Position numbers and translations under genes: made by a program. Below are positions 46,925 to 58,804 of a DNA stretch of 64,000 nt, one piece after another. Source of the stretch: Chrysaora quinquecirrha (lineage: Eukaryota; Cnidaria; Scyphozoa; Semaeostomeae; Pelagiidae); assembly GCA_014526335.1 (NCBI GenBank), contig JACTAT010000038.1, positions 1,532,582 through 1,596,581 on the forward strand, written 5' to 3'. Position 1 is the stretch's first letter, and each line of letters opens with the position of its first letter. Under the pieces are notes generated by a model. That model ran no database searches and was not told the origin of the DNA. It saw nothing but the letters and a program-made list of their open reading frames with translations.

Positions 46925-48305
46925 AAATTTTTCCAAATTTTCTCAGCAGTATCAAATTAGAAATTAGTTTAAGAAAAACGACAACTGATTTTATTTTGTA
47001 AGACATGTTTCGGATTCATCATCCATCTTCAGTTACAACTAACAGAAATTACGGTGTGAAATATTTATAGGGATAAATTTGGATAATTTACATGAACCGT
47101 TACAATTTAAATTTCAAAATACAAACAAAAAGACCATGATACAAGAATACAGGGAATCCAAAGTAAAGCATAACAAAATGCGTGCAAACACATGACAAGA
47201 CAAAAACAGACAATACACAAAAAACGCCCACTGGCAAAGTTACAAATTAAGACCTAAATTAACATGATATAATTGTCTATTCAAATTCGGTTTTTCCCAG
47301 TGAATGTGAAGGGCCTCTTTGATCTTGAGTTGGTAAAATGTTTCTGCAGAGTCCAGAATGCTGAAGCAACCCTCGTTTGAGAGTGTACGACATGATTCTG
47401 AGCTTAATTTGTACGTTAGTTGACAGAACATATAAAATTAACAATACTTGGTCAGGTTTCCATGGAGATCTTAAGAAACTCAAAGTTATTTTAGAAAAGA
47501 ATCTATTTCCCATCCAAATGGTTGACAAAGTTAATAAATACTTGGATAAGGTTCAAGCCTCTGAGCAAACCTCAACAGCTCAAGACTCAGAGAATATAAG
47601 GAATCTTTACTTTAAGTTGCCAAATTTAAGCTTATCTAGTTTTTCACAACAGAAAATTCGTAAGTTACTTAAACGCTATTGTAAGACACTGGATATAAGA
47701 CTGGTTTTTTCTTCCTTTAAGGTTACGAACTTATTTTCGGTGAAGGATCCTATCCCTAATTCACTCCGTTCTCGTGTCGTTTACAAATTTTCTTGTGCGG
47801 GATGTAATTCCGTCTACGTCGGTGAAACCAACCGTCATTTCTCAACACGAGTTCGTGAGTATCTATTAAGGGATAAGAATTCTCACGTTAGCATCTGCAG
47901 AGCTCAGAATCATGTCGTACACTCTCAAACGAGGGTTGCTTCAGCATTCTGGACTCTGCAGAAACATTTTACCAACTCAAGATCAAAGAGGCCCTTCACA
48001 TTCACTGGGGAAAACCGAATTTGAATAGACAATTATATCATGAGAATTTAGGTCTTAATTTGTAACTTTGCCAGTGGGCGTTTTTTGTGTATTGTCTGTT
48101 TTTGTATTGTTATGTTTTTGCACGCATTTTGTTATGTTTTACTTTGGATTCCCTGTATTCTTGTATCATGGTCTTTTTGTTTGTATTTTGAACTTTGAAA
48201 TTTAAATTGTAACGGTTTATGCAAATTATCCAAATTTATCCCTATAAATATTTGTATAATAAAATCAGTTGTCGTTTTTCTTAAACTAATTTCTAATTTA
48301 ATTAA
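46925..48305. mobile_element. Penelope-like fragment with inverted 3' duplication, inserted in satellite
   Basis: It interrupts the 113-bp array; TTTAATTAAAT occurs at both junctions (about 46910-46920 and 48296-48306), a possible 11-bp target duplication. About 46945-47405 is the inverted copy of about 47885-48300. The arms include CTGCAGAGTCCAGAATGCTG, AAACGCCCACTGGCAAAGTT and their complements. Inverted, partly duplicated copies are a known feature of Penelope insertions. Confidence 0.85.
47405..48065 (+). pseudogene. Penelope-like C-terminus with GIY-YIG endonuclease
   Basis: LPNLSLSSFSQQKIRKLLKR (about 47620-47680) and VFSSFKVTNLFSVKDPIPN lead into the GIY-YIG-like region RVVYKFSCAGCNSVYVGETN then RHFSTRVREYL (47775-47865). 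A frameshift near 47895 is followed by the expected C-terminus (GCFSILDSAETFYQLKIKEA, LHIHWGKPNLNRQLYHENLG) ending at 48065. Only the 3' part of the element is present; the reverse transcriptase is absent. The same C-terminus is also encoded on the minus strand at 47431-47240 in the inverted arm. Confidence 0.85.
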
Positions 48306-49370
48306 ATGGTTGAGAGAATGTTGGTTTATAATTACTAAACCTATAACAAGTCATCCCACATCGCTTTCCGCCAAGTGCAGTCTACAAGAGACAACTCCTT
48401 CTAATTGCATTTAATGACATGGTTGGGAGAATGTGGGTTTATAATTACTTAACCTATAAAAAGTTGTCTCACGTCGCTTTCCGCCAAGTGCAGTCTACAA
48501 GAGACAACTCGTTCTAATTACATTTAATGACATGTTTGGGAGAATGTTGGTTTATAATTACTTAACCAATAACAAGTCATCCCACATCGCTTTCCACCAA
48601 GTGCAGTCTACAAGAGACAACTCGTTCTAATTACATTTAATGACATGGTTGGGAGAATGTGGGTTTATAATTACTTAACCTATAACAAGTCATCCCACCT
48701 TGCTTTCCGCCAAGTGCAGTCTACGAGAGACAACTCGTTCTAATTACATTTAATGACATGGTTGGGAGAATGTTGGTTTATAATTACTTAACCTATAACA
48801 AGTCATCCCACATCGCTTTCCACCAAGTGCAGTCTACAAGAGACAACTCGTTCTAATTGCATTTAATGACATGGTTGGGAGAATGTGGGTTTATAATTAC
48901 TTAACCTATAACAAGTCATCCCACCTTGCTTTCCGCCAAGTGCAGTCTACGAGAGACAACTCGTTCTAATTACATTTAATGACATGGTTGGGAGAATGTT
49001 GGTTTATAATTACTTAACCTATAACAAGTCATCCCACATCGCTTTCCACCAAGTGCAGTCTACAAGAGACAACTCGTTCTAATTGCATTTAATGACATGG
49101 TTGGGAGAATGTGGGTTTATAATTACTTAACCTATAAAAAGTTGTCTCACGTCGCTTTCCGCCAAGTGCAGTCTACAAGAGACAACTCGTTCTAATTACA
49201 TTTAATGACATGGTTGGGAGAATGTGGGTTTATAATTACTTAACCTATAGCAAGTCATCTCACATCGCTTTCCGCCAAGTGCAGTCTACAAGAGACAACT
49301 CGTTCTAATTACATTTAATGACATGGTTTGGGGAATGTTGGTTTATAATTACTTAACCTATAACATGTCA
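48306..49370. repeat. 113-bp satellite, right block with dimeric higher-order units
   Basis: Unit starts at 48412, 48525, 48638, 48751, 48864, 48977, 49090, 49203 and 49316, all exactly 113 bp apart. Two unit types alternate (CACCTTGC with TCTACGAGAG, versus CACATCGC with TTCCACCAAG), giving a 226-bp dimer repeated at 48638-48863 and 48864-49089. A third type (AAAAAGTTGTCTCACGTCGC) is at 48412 and 49090, 678 bp apart. Confidence 0.94.
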
Positions 49371-51728
49371 TGTCAGCCTTGTGGAGTCAACAAAACAACT
49401 CCTTGGTGTGGGTGTTTGACTTCTGCTTAAAATTGCGCTCTCATAATTGGATACTCCTCTTATTTTGATGAAATGGGGAAAAGGGTTATTCTAAATTGGC
49501 CCCGCCTTGGATTTTGATCAATAGGTATAGGCCAAATGGCTGGTATGTTCAGGTAAAACTGAAAGGATGTTTTTACCACTTTTGTTTGTAAAATACTTTT
49601 TGGTTCGAATCATTCCAGAATTTGAATTCTCCTTGGATGCTATTTCTGTTGCCCTAATACCTATATCATAATCGCTTACCTTGTTGATATGCACCTACCT
49701 ATCTAGTTGTAACAACTAAATTCAAGCAGACCTGTTGGATGTTGCAATCAAACTTAATTTCCTACATATCATCTTCAGCATCACTCAGCAGTGGTCAGAG
49801 GTGATTTTGGAAGCAGAGGAAGTCAAGAAAAGAAAAGCATTATCAAGAAAAGTCAAGAAAAGCATTATCCATTGAAGGCCAGGGATGTTGTCCTTGTTAC
49901 CATGTATCTAGAAAACAAGTTAAAAAGTTCCTTACTTTAGGTAGGGTGGTAATCTAAAATTTAAACCTGGCTTAGCTGTAAGCTATTCTGTTTTGCTTAT
50001 TAAAATAAATAGTTTTCCATACTGTCTTGCTGAAAATCTACCTATGCGACCTAACAAAGTTTACTTCGGGGATTTACTTTAGGAATTTGGTTTTGGTAAA
50101 CATTATATTCATCGGTGGCCTAACTGTCTTCGAAGGATAAGCATTCCATCCTGCAGAAGACAGCTCTGCACCTACCTGTATAACTTAAACTACTAAGACT
50201 ATAAACTTGCTCCTTTGAAAAGCAGGCTAGGCCTACCTGTTCAGCTCTTGTGTTCACCAGTTTATTCTTCTCTTTTGGACGTTGACTTGACACGAAACAT
50301 ATGTCATCTTGATGAAGAGCCAGAAAAACCACCATCTGCCATTATTGCTGTTGAGCGTTGTTCAAATTCAAATTTCCTCATTCAAATCCCTTGTCCAATC
50401 AAATCTCAAGACAAAATCACAAATAACCGCAAGTCACTACCAGACCATTTCATCATGTGCAAGGTATGCGACAGAGCGAACAGAATTCCTCTTGAAAATG
50501 CAAAAACCTTTGCCCAAACTTCGAACTGATTCAATCATTTGACCTAAAATATTACTATTAAATGACTAATGAAGATCCTGCTATTGTAAAAGCTTTTGGT
50601 GATTTTTTGCATACCATATACAACAAACGTATTAAGAATGATTAACTATAGAATATTTGTTATATATATCCAATTTTCTTGCTCAATAATGAGCTATCCT
50701 TCGTTTAAATTGATATATTACTATTTTCTATTGTAACCTTAACATATCTATGTATTTTTGTTATTTTGTTATTGTTATTTAGTTTTGACCATGTATCAAA
50801 TGATATTGTGTCATGAATGAAAAAAAAATCATCCACGCAGCCACAGAGCTTTTCACCCTCGTCCTGGTGTGAGTGGGTGTGCGGTCGTTGGTTGGGTTGA
50901 CCTAACAATTTCCACAATTTTCAGTCCTACCTGGTCCTACCTATCTGCACAGCCAGCCGAACATCAAAAATTTTTTTAAGAGATAGAAATGAGAAAGTAT
51001 GTTGGGCTACTGCCCCTCATCCCTCTAGTCTGATCTGGCCGCTGCGGAGTGGTAGACCGACAGGCCATTTCCGACAGAACTGAAAAATGTGCTATTTTGT
51101 ACCATTTCAAGTGCAGGAGGCATTTGCGCCTCCCCTCCAGTTTCAATGTTAAAGAAAGGCTCAGCCAAAATCATAAATGCAGTGGCAGAGACAGACTTCA
51201 AACATTAGAGGGGCAAAGGGCGTGGTCAAATAAATTAAGGGTGTAGTCTTATTTGGCTTACATACAAAACCCATCTTGGCAATGATTGGGGGCTGGGATA
51301 CCCCCCGCGCCCCGCTTGGCTACGCCACCACATAAATGAGAGAAAACGTCGAATAAGGTTGTGTGCAGCAGAATGCTCTTTATTTTTGACTTCCAGTTAC
51401 TTTCATTTTTTCAAAGTTGAGAAATCGACCAAGCAAAAATTCAGAAACCAGCATCGTACCAAGATAAGACTGTGTCGATAAAATTGAGGAAAAAAGCCAA
51501 AAGGTTTCTATGTCTCAAGCACTCAAGGCTGTGTCCAATGCGAAAGACAAATAAAGCCAGCGTTTGCGATGCCGAAACTTACAGTTTCTGGGACTAACCT
51601 TGCTAAGCAATTAATTGTCCAAAAAAACCGTGTTGAAAAAACCGTGTTTTTCAGAAGAAGGAAGTTACCACTTTTTGGGACACAGGTGGCCTCTTATTTA
51701 GAATAATAAGCCAAGTTTGGGGACAGGC
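49371..51728. other. No confidently recognised gene
   Basis: A plus-strand frame at 50215-50529 (with CKVCDRANR) has no family I recognise. Remnant-like C-rich sequence occurs near 51295-51330. No repeat array. Confidence 0.35.
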
Positions 51729-52326
51729 CTAGAACCACTGTTCCCATAGGGACATGACCACCCCTAAAAAATTCTGCAATGAGTTTAAAGAAGTCATGGC
51801 TTCATTTTTAGATGGAAGGTGCAATTGCACAACAGAGATTAGGTCATTCAAAGACTCTTGAGATATGTTGTGGCATATTGCAAATGCCAAAAGAAGACTT
51901 GCGTGGTCTTTCTGCATTAGCCTTGAATTATCAAAGAGCTCGTCTTTATCACTTTCAGATTAATCCTCTGACGATTCAAGGTTATTAATGTCGTCAATGT
52001 CGCTACAAGGACTAGGTGTTCTATCATGCATGGTGCTGACACACAAATCTTCATGGCTATGATATATTTGCTGCGAATCAAGGATTCTTGTTGTATTGTC
52101 ATTCTCATCTCCATCTTCCAATAGGACTTTCTTGACATTTCTTATCTCTGTGTCTAAAACACTGTCTTTTCTCTGTGTCTTCTAAAACACTGTCTTTTCT
52201 CTTTTTGCTATTTTTCAGCCAAATATGCCTTATACAATTTGATTTTGTACTAAAATCCTTGCAGCATTCGCTACATAGCCAGCTCTTAGTTTCTTTTGCA
52301 TAAACTGCAGAAGCTTTGACGTCCAT
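51729..52326 (-). pseudogene. C2H2 finger plus transposase N-terminal relic
   Basis: From 52326 the minus strand encodes a C2H2 finger (WLCSECCKDFSTKSNCIRHI), then after a frame change an acidic spacer and QKDHASLLLAFAICHNISQE, NDLISVVQLHLPSKNEAM, LNSLQNFLG. This resembles the N-terminal part of the large transposase-like family seen at 37.2-42.4 kb. No catalytic part is found downstream on this strand, so it looks like an orphan 5' end. Confidence 0.5.
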
Positions 52327-53732
52327 ATTGCCTCTTCTGCTTGCTTACCAGTTCGCTTTCTGGAGCGCCAAGGTATGGGCATAAGTGTTTTTGAAGGGAT
52401 GGAGGTTATGTTGTAGGTTATTTAAAGGACCTTCACCTTATTTTCTACAATATTAATATGATTTCATTCAATCTAAAGCCCCCTGATTGAAATAGTTCAA
52501 AACGATTTTCCCCAGCTTATGGCGTCAGCACTTCTGCATTTCTCATGGGGGTTCCACAGCACGGAAAAAGTTTTTTTGCATTTATTCGTCTGTTAAAACT
52601 TTGTTCTTCTCCACCCCTTTGGAAAAACTCCATTGATTGCCAAAAGAAGCACAGCCATTGGCTAATTTTAACTTGAGACACATTTTATGGCGCGCTTTTC
52701 ATGGTCAACTTCCAAGCTCCATCATCAAGTTTTCAAGTCGTTTTTGCAAGTTCTTCCAAAGATTTGATGTTGAAGATGCAAACACAAAGAGTGAGAAAAC
52801 AGAAAAGCTCAGTTGATGAACGAGGTACATTTTTCATATCCAAATTTGTAATCTTAAAGGACTAACTTCACTTAACTTATATCTCTATCTATCTCAACTC
52901 TCGAAGTATCTCGAAGCTCTTTCTCAAAGGCAATATTTTGAAAACTCTTCATTCAACGTACCGCTTACCTTTACCATTCTTCAAAGGAACATTTCAAACG
53001 CATGAACTAACTGTAACTTAGCTTAACAGCAAGTTCAATTCAATCTCTTTAGTGTGGGTATGTATAATGGAGCAATGATAAAGCTCACGAAATAGTGGAC
53101 TCAGTGGATGTTCGGGCGAAGGATGGAAAGCTCCAAGAAATGTCCGAGGCGCAAGCTAAGTATGACAATGGTCATTATTACCCTTGCATGAATATGAATT
53201 TTGGCAGTAAGTTGTTTCGTCATTTCCTTCATAGTTTCCTTTTAATTAATTAAAAAAAGCCTATCAGCCCAAAGCAGTACTTCAAACTTATTGTTCGAAG
53301 GAGACGATTGTTCAATTTGATTGATTGCTTTTGTTTTTTTCAAATTTGTTACGCTTTGTTAAACCCATGAAGTTGAAGCATGCTCAGGTTGCTTGCTGTA
53401 GGTTGGTTTTTCAAGTCTGTTGTTCACGAATTTGTCAGCTATAAATTCAGCATTGAAAGCTATTGAAAGCTTTGCTCTGGGCATTATTGGTGAGAACATT
53501 TCAAGTGAGAGATTTATTGCCTTTTTATTAGGCCTGTTTCGTTCCTTGCATTTTCGTTCTACTCCCCGCAGGTCTAAAAAATATGCTAACAAAGTGCAAT
53601 TAACTATGCAAGTGACTTGACAATTACATCATTGATGTTCTAGCAGTAACTTGTTTGCCCTTTTCGTTTTTTTCCACCTTCTGTTTTTCGAATTACTAAA
53701 ATTTGTTGAAACTTACATTTTATAAATTTTAG
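52327..53732. other. Weak exon-like piece only
   Basis: A plus-strand open stretch at 53095-53206 (DVRAKDGKLQEMSEAQAKYD) ends in a good donor, GCA then GTAAGT, and could be an exon upstream of the BEN domain; joined directly, the phases give an immediate stop, so it is not included in that gene. Confidence 0.35.
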
Positions 53733-53990
53733 GATGAACTAAAAGAGGTCTGCAAGAAGGCTTCAAATAGAAGGGCTGCAGTTCGCGATCTTGCCCGTCT
53801 GCTTTTCCCTGACGAAGAGTTAAGGAACTGCAGGGTTAAAGGCTTTTCGACAAGAAAAGATCAGGCTACGAGAACGGGACTCCCAGCTAACCAGCTCAAG
53901 ATTTTAAATTTTATGTACAATGTTTTCAAGAAGCAAACACCTATAGATCCAGTGGTGATTTCTAGCGGGGTTAAGGGAGTTCAGTTCCTT
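53733..53990 (+). CDS. BEN-domain exon
   Basis: A 258-nt (86-codon) exon with TTTTAG acceptor and GTAAGA donor, phase 0 at the 3' end. It encodes ASNRRAAVRDLARLLFPDEE, LRNCRVKGFSTRKDQ, GLPANQLKILNFMYNVFKKQ. The LLFPxEEL...L...KxxxLxxFxxxxF spacing fits the BEN domain, an alpha-helical DNA- and protein-binding module of chromatin factors and some transposon proteins. The rest of the gene was not assembled, so it may be host or element. Confidence 0.6.
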
Positions 53991-55779
53991 GTAAGACTTA
54001 TGAATGATTTTCGGTCTTTGTCTCAATATGATTTGCTTAAAGATCTTGCCGTACATTGCACAATGATCGTAAATTTCCTTTCCCTGGATATCGTTCATGT
54101 GTGTCCTAAAGGCATTGTTTGCTGAAAATGCTATTTTCCCATCTCCTCTTATGCTGAATTTCCCTGTTATTCAAGACTTTCTTATTGTTATCTGTAATTT
54201 TTTGCTTAAGCATCAAGCATTGGGTAACAAATTTTCACTGATTAAAATATGGGTGTGACAACAAGTAACCCTACCCGTAAACCTCTGTGTTGAATTCATT
54301 TTTGAAATTGCTACTATGGATATTGCATTTTGATTCAAAAAAGAGAGTTTGCAGGGTATTTATATTTTCATGAAATATATCTGCTCATATTGCTTATTGC
54401 TTATACTTTGGCTATTTTAGGGCTTGTCAAGAGGCATTGGGCAACATCTTTAAAAGAGCAGAATGTGGCGCTATCAGATTTCATGAAGAAAAAAAGAAAA
54501 CAGAGTGATAGAGTAGGCCTATTCAGTTTTAAAATAATTGAAAAGTGTTGAGGTCAAAACCAATTTCATTATACTCAAATACTGATACTCAAGTTTTTGA
54601 AGTTTTTTCGTTATGAGAAAAGCCATAGTACTCTTACCTACCCATGGCATGTGAAACTTTCCTGCCCCTGGTAAAACGAGGAAATGCAGGAAACAAGCAA
54701 GGGTTAAGACAAACAAAATTATAAAGTTCAGTACCGTGAATGGAAACAAATAACGTTTTTTCTGACGCTTTTACTTCTCTGCTTCTTTCTCCACTCATTT
54801 GATGTAAGAACAACCAGGGTGCAGTCAGTCCTCCTTTCCGCTTGAACGTTTTACCACCCAGTACTCGGGCAACTAAAAACAAAGTAATGGTATGATTCCC
54901 CATATTATTCCCCAATTTTTTGTTTGAAAATACTCATTTGGCCATATGGTTTGATTATAGAAATAATAAATAGAAGCATTTTTGTAGTGATAGACAAATC
55001 ATTTCCCATACTAATATTTCGACCCTACGTTCCAAGGGTCATCGTCATGATCATCATCTTATTAGTATATAAATAATTTGACCTTTTTTATAACCAATGT
55101 TTTGTTCCGATCATTACCTTTCTGATAAGATCGATGTCAAAAAAATGTAAGTGTTCCCTAACTGACACTTGGCAAATGCAAATACCTACATTTCTTCGCA
55201 CAGACTTTCTCAGAAACAGCGATCGTTACAAAACCTTGAAGGACTAAAAGGAGAAGAACAATATTAACCAATATTCGTCTGAAGCAGTAGCTACGAAAAT
55301 TTTCACAATTTAACGTCATCATGAATTTAACGTCATTCAACGTCAAAAATATATTTTCACAATGGACACTGTTTGAAGATATTAATTGTAAATGAATTTC
55401 TTTAGTAACTGTAGACATTATGTCTATTTGATTTCTGTTTTTAGTTAAACGTTGATATGTAGATATGTTCATGTGTTCATATGTTGATATGTTAATACCT
55501 ATTTTTAACCAAAAATGTTGGATTAAAAGTAAACATTTAATGTCTATCCTGTATAGTTAATTCATCCATTTCACAAAAGTGCTTTTGATATTCTTTGATG
55601 ATCGTTATTATCGTTTCATATATCGCTAAATTATTAAATTCAGGGTGACAGACCTTCTTCATACTGTTGAATAGTGGGAAAACGGCAAAATTGTGCTAAA
55701 ATTTAATTACACAATTATTATCCTGAGATCCTTATGTAATAAAAATGCCTGATTAACATATTGAGCTGATGAAGGTGCC
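53991..55779. other. No recognisable gene
   Basis: Short frames on both strands lack domains. Near 55455-55495 there is a small ATATGTTGAT-type direct repeat. Confidence 0.4.
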
Positions 55780-56180
55780 CAGCTTACCCAGCTTTCCCAG
55801 GAATCCCAGATAATTCTAGTATCAATTTGTTTAGCAATCTGGCCCCAGCTTTCCCGGGATTTTTGATCATTAATTGACCAAGCGCGCCTTCTTTCCCGGG
55901 TTTTCTTGGATCTGAGCTTTCCTGCGAATCCAAGGATATTCTTGCTGGTTTTTGCCACATATCTGGCCCTAGCTTTCCCGGGATTTTTGATCATTTCCTA
56001 AGCTCGAGTTCCTTCCCGGGATTCTTGGGTTTTCTTGGATCCCAGCTTTCCCGGGAATCCCAGGATATTCTCACAGATTTTCATCACATATCTGGCCACA
56101 GCTTTCCCGGGATTTTTTATCATTTCCTCAGCTCGAGGAATCCTTCGATTTGACCCAGCTAGCTTTCAGGATTTCCCCAG
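55780..56180. repeat. 124-129 bp degenerate tandem repeat rich in CCCGGG
   Basis: AGCTTTCCCGGGATTTTTGA-type segments recur with unit markers (TGGCCC/TGGCCA) at 55841, 55965 and 56094. Each unit holds two or more CCCGGG or TCCCGGGAA palindromes. It is GC-richer than the surroundings. Confidence 0.8.
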
Positions 56181-56288
56181 CTTTTTCTCTACGGGAAGCT
56201 TGGGTGGGAATCACTTAACCTCAGGCGGTGGAGCAGGAGTCTTGTCTTATTTTTCAAATTTGTAAATAACCTAACACCTGAATATACA

Positions 56289-56681
56289 ATGCAGCCTATT
56301 CCACTCCTTCGACAATCCAACAATTGCCTTTGTAGACCAACTATAATTGGGCAAATACATACAAGAACTTTGAGTTTGGCCGCAAGCTTTTACCAAAACT
56401 GTATTCCGGAATGGAATAAACTTGACTCGGACATAAGACAATTGCCGCCTGCAGCCCTATTTAAAAAGAAACTATTTTCTCTCATCCGCCCCCTACCCAA
56501 CCCTGTCTGCAGCATTTATGACCCGAAAAGCTTGGCAATTCTAACACAACTTCGCGTGAATTTAAATAAGTTATATCTTCACAAATTTACGCACAACTTT
56601 AAAGACACCGTAAATCCAATGTGCCCGATTAAAATTGGAGTTGAAAACACACGTCTTGCTGAATCTATCAAATCTTCCTAA
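56289..56681 (+). pseudogene. LINE ORF2 C-terminal fragment
   Basis: The open stretch RTLSLAASFYQNCIPEWNKL, DSDIRQLPPAALFKKKLFSL, IRPLPNPVCSIYDPKSL, LTQLRVNLNKLYLHKFTHNF, KDTVNPMC is the familiar end of jockey/L2-like ORF2 proteins, just before the usual C-x2-C zinc region, which is lost here. The RT itself is absent, so this is a truncated remnant. Confidence 0.75.
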
Positions 56682-57066
56682 CCAAGTGATTTTTAAAATC
56701 CTTCTCTATGGTGATGAAAGATTACAAGTTATGTCAAATACCATGATCCTTGAGGCTACATTAAAGTATAAATATGCAACCAAACGATCTGACTGAACCT
56801 ATGCCATACTTACCATAAATGTTCTCTTTTCCCTTAATGTGTTGTTCCAGCTTCATGTTAAATCAAAGGAAGTAATCCAGTATGACAAACGAAAGTTTTT
56901 CATGCTGCCCCAGGAAAAGCAAGAGCAAAGTATGGTGATGGCAATGCTCAATGCGAACAAAGAGCTGTTTGTGAACAAGCAAAGATACATCATCACCATC
57001 AATGGACAGTATGTTGTGAAAACCTTTTTTGCATACAGAAAGTTATTTATATGAAAGTATTCAGGG

Positions 57067-57128
<62 letters not shown>

Positions 57129-58610
57129 AGATCTAGATTTTGGGGTTAAATCTTATAATTCATCAATTTGAACCTGCAATATGACAAACAAAACGATTAT
57201 ATTAACTCATCTCAGCCCTGGTGCAACTTTTTAGTTCAACCAACACTTTTGGAATAGAATTTGGCCCTCCATAGGCACAGCAACGTGTGCCACCGTCCCC
57301 CTAGAGTTTTTAAAACTCGAAGTAAAATATTTATCATTTTCTTGTTAGATTCCTTGAATGTGCAGAACACTTCACAGTTAACACTGATTTGCTGTGCTGG
57401 CTGTATCTTTTGCTCTCTCACGCATTCTGAGGAATAGCTGTGCAAAAGCAAGCAGAACTGAAATTGGTATGATGCAGAAATCGCCACCCAGGTGCATAAT
57501 TGCTTGGTTTGGTTTATAGCGACACTTAGGATATAACGTCTAGAACAGAATAAACGATGAGAATTTGTTTGCTAGATTTGTGACAAGACAACAAGACAGT
57601 CCCAGTAAATTAAGTAAAAAATATCGACAACAATACTGTTTTGTGATATAAATGCAAATCTTAATAAGCGGGGTCCTAATAAGAGCGAGGAGTTGGGTTT
57701 TATCTATAAATGTATAAGAAGGGGGCAGCAATTAGGCATTTATAATGCTAACTATTCACACATAATTTAGTGCATGACATATAAATTCAAAAATTCTCTT
57801 GTAGCAATAACTTCATTTCAGGAGTGTTGAAAATTTGCCACCCCATATTAGCTAGCATAGAGAAATGTTTCAAATGTACTTTAACTCCCTGGAAATTGTA
57901 GAAATTTTAGGAAATTGGAATGTCAAGTTCACAAAAATCTGAACTACCTATGTGCTTTGTGTTCCATGAAAATAGTACCAAAACCTGAATTACTTGAATT
58001 TCTTATTTTTAACTTTATCTCTGTAAAGAAATACGACATTCAGAGAACTACGGGTAAATACCAATCTATTATTTTGTAAGGTGAAAACAAAACTGCTTTT
58101 CTTATGGAAAATCCATGAACGTCAGGAAGACCCTGTCACAACGACTGCTTAACTCTGGTCAAAGACCATCAACAATGAAACATCTCCTGTTTATGACTGG
58201 TGGTGAATTACTGACAAGTGGGACAAGAATGCGAGCTTCCATTTGCGTGTGTAGTTAAGAACAGTTATAGTTAACCACAGCAACCGAAATAAAGAGCAAC
58301 AGACTTTGCTTTAGGTGAGGTAGCAAGAGGGGTTCAGAGAGGGAGCAGCATGCCCATATGCCAAATCAAAGGAATGCAGAGTTGGAAATGAAATGAAAGA
58401 TGAAAGTCAACAGCGTCTTCTTGTTATTCTACTTTGCAAAATATTCTGAGGAACAAAATTAATTGAACACAAAATATAACTTATACTATACTGTATCCCT
58501 CATTAGCGATGCTGTCTTTGGGAGTTGGTTATGCTTGCTGTGGTTGTTTCAATTCGGGTATCATGAACATTTCACGGGATCAAGTAGGACTCACTTGTTA
58601 ATTTATGCCA
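56682..58610. other. Mostly unassigned DNA
   Basis: A plus-strand exon-like stretch at 56851-57054 (YDKRKFFMLPQEKQEQSMVM) is not recognised. A short minus frame at 57236-57487 has no domain. Confidence 0.3.
57068..57127. repeat. (TA)n microsatellite
   Basis: About 30 uninterrupted TA units; strongly self-complementary and likely length-polymorphic. Confidence 0.95.
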
Positions 58611-58612
58611 AT

Positions 58613-58675
58613 ATAAGTCTTTGTACTTCAAAAATAAGTCTTTGTACTTCCAACATAAATCTTTGTACTTCCAAA
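58613..58675. repeat. 21-bp minisatellite, 3 copies
   Basis: ATAAGTCTTTGTACTTCAAAA and near-identical units start at 58613, 58634 and 58655. The period is a multiple of three, so a short repeated frame (LCTSKISLCTSNINLCTSK) appears without implying coding. Confidence 0.88.
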
Positions 58676-58804
58676 ACCAACCCATGTGGGTCGGCATACC
58701 CATAAGAACACACCATCCTCTGAAATAACAAATTCTGTTTCCTTTTTAGATGAGATAGATATGCTAAGAAGCTGTTGTTAACAAATGTTTTGATAGTTTG
58801 AATC

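Noticed and set aside
46581..49370. Regularly spaced direct repeats, possible CRISPR-like array
   Set aside because: Units are contiguous 113-bp tandem repeats with no unique spacers, in an intron-bearing animal genome.
49600..49630. GGTTCGAATC resembling a tRNA B box
   Set aside because: No matching acceptor stem, anticodon arm or A box at the right distance could be drawn.
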